DNA of 6,858 nt from an uncultured Amaricoccus sp. (lineage in GTDB: Bacteria > Pseudomonadota > Alphaproteobacteria > Rhodobacterales > Rhodobacteraceae): positions 1 to 6,858 of the forward strand of contig NZ_CALLYO010000239.1 in assembly GCF_937858865.1 (NCBI RefSeq), written 5' to 3'. The translations under genes were made by a program, and so were the position numbers. Below are positions 4,932 through 6,858 of the stretch, piece after piece; the first letter of the stretch is position 1, and every line of letters begins with the position of its first letter. A model generated the notes under the pieces. The model was not told the origin of the DNA. It searched no databases and was given only the letters and a program-made list of their open reading frames with translations.

Positions 4932-6858
<1,927 letters not shown>

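Overview
The window is strongly GC-rich, densely coding chromosomal DNA. It carries housekeeping genes whose order and protein sequences suggest an alphaproteobacterium, most likely of the Rhodobacterales type. The reasons are the rpsB-tsf-pyrH order, the purL-bolA-grxD order, an acidic Ala/Glu-rich S2 tail, and CTTGCA-type -35 elements. This placement comes from protein and motif resemblance recalled from memory, not from a search. I see no mobile element, CRISPR array, tRNA or rRNA, and no stretch of clearly foreign composition.

Layout from left to right. Positions 1-2307 hold a leftward translation and nucleotide cluster, transcribed in the order rpsB (ribosomal protein S2), tsf (EF-Ts), pyrH (UMP kinase, cut by the left window edge). 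A promoter with a 17-bp spacer and a roughly 120-nt leader with nested complementary segments precede rpsB. Each gap within the cluster contains a GC-rich hairpin, and the tsf-pyrH gap also has a weak promoter candidate. Divergent from rpsB, at 2554-4110, is a rightward GTG-initiated gene for a stand-alone acyl-[ACP]/fatty-acid synthetase. It resembles the C-terminal ligase half of the bifunctional enzyme Aas but lacks the acyltransferase half. It converges on a second leftward group: purL (FGAM synthase, 5' end beyond the right edge), then bolA and grxD. bolA and grxD are 5 bp apart and encode a classic iron-sulfur partner pair, a BolA/IbaG-like protein and a CGFS monothiol glutaredoxin. A small candidate promoter lies in the purL-bolA gap.

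How the genes work together. rpsB and tsf supply the translation machinery, with pyrH (UMP to UDP) commonly co-located. purL performs the fourth step of de novo purine synthesis. GrxD and BolA probably form a [2Fe-2S]-bridged complex for cluster trafficking or iron sensing. The ligase would activate free fatty acids to acyl-AMP and pass them to ACP or CoA, recycling them into lipids.

I found no convincing undescribed multi-gene system. The points most worth a second look are the separated Aas-type ligase, the possible S2 leader RNA, the near-identical repeats around the rpsB promoter, and several perfect palindromes in gene gaps.
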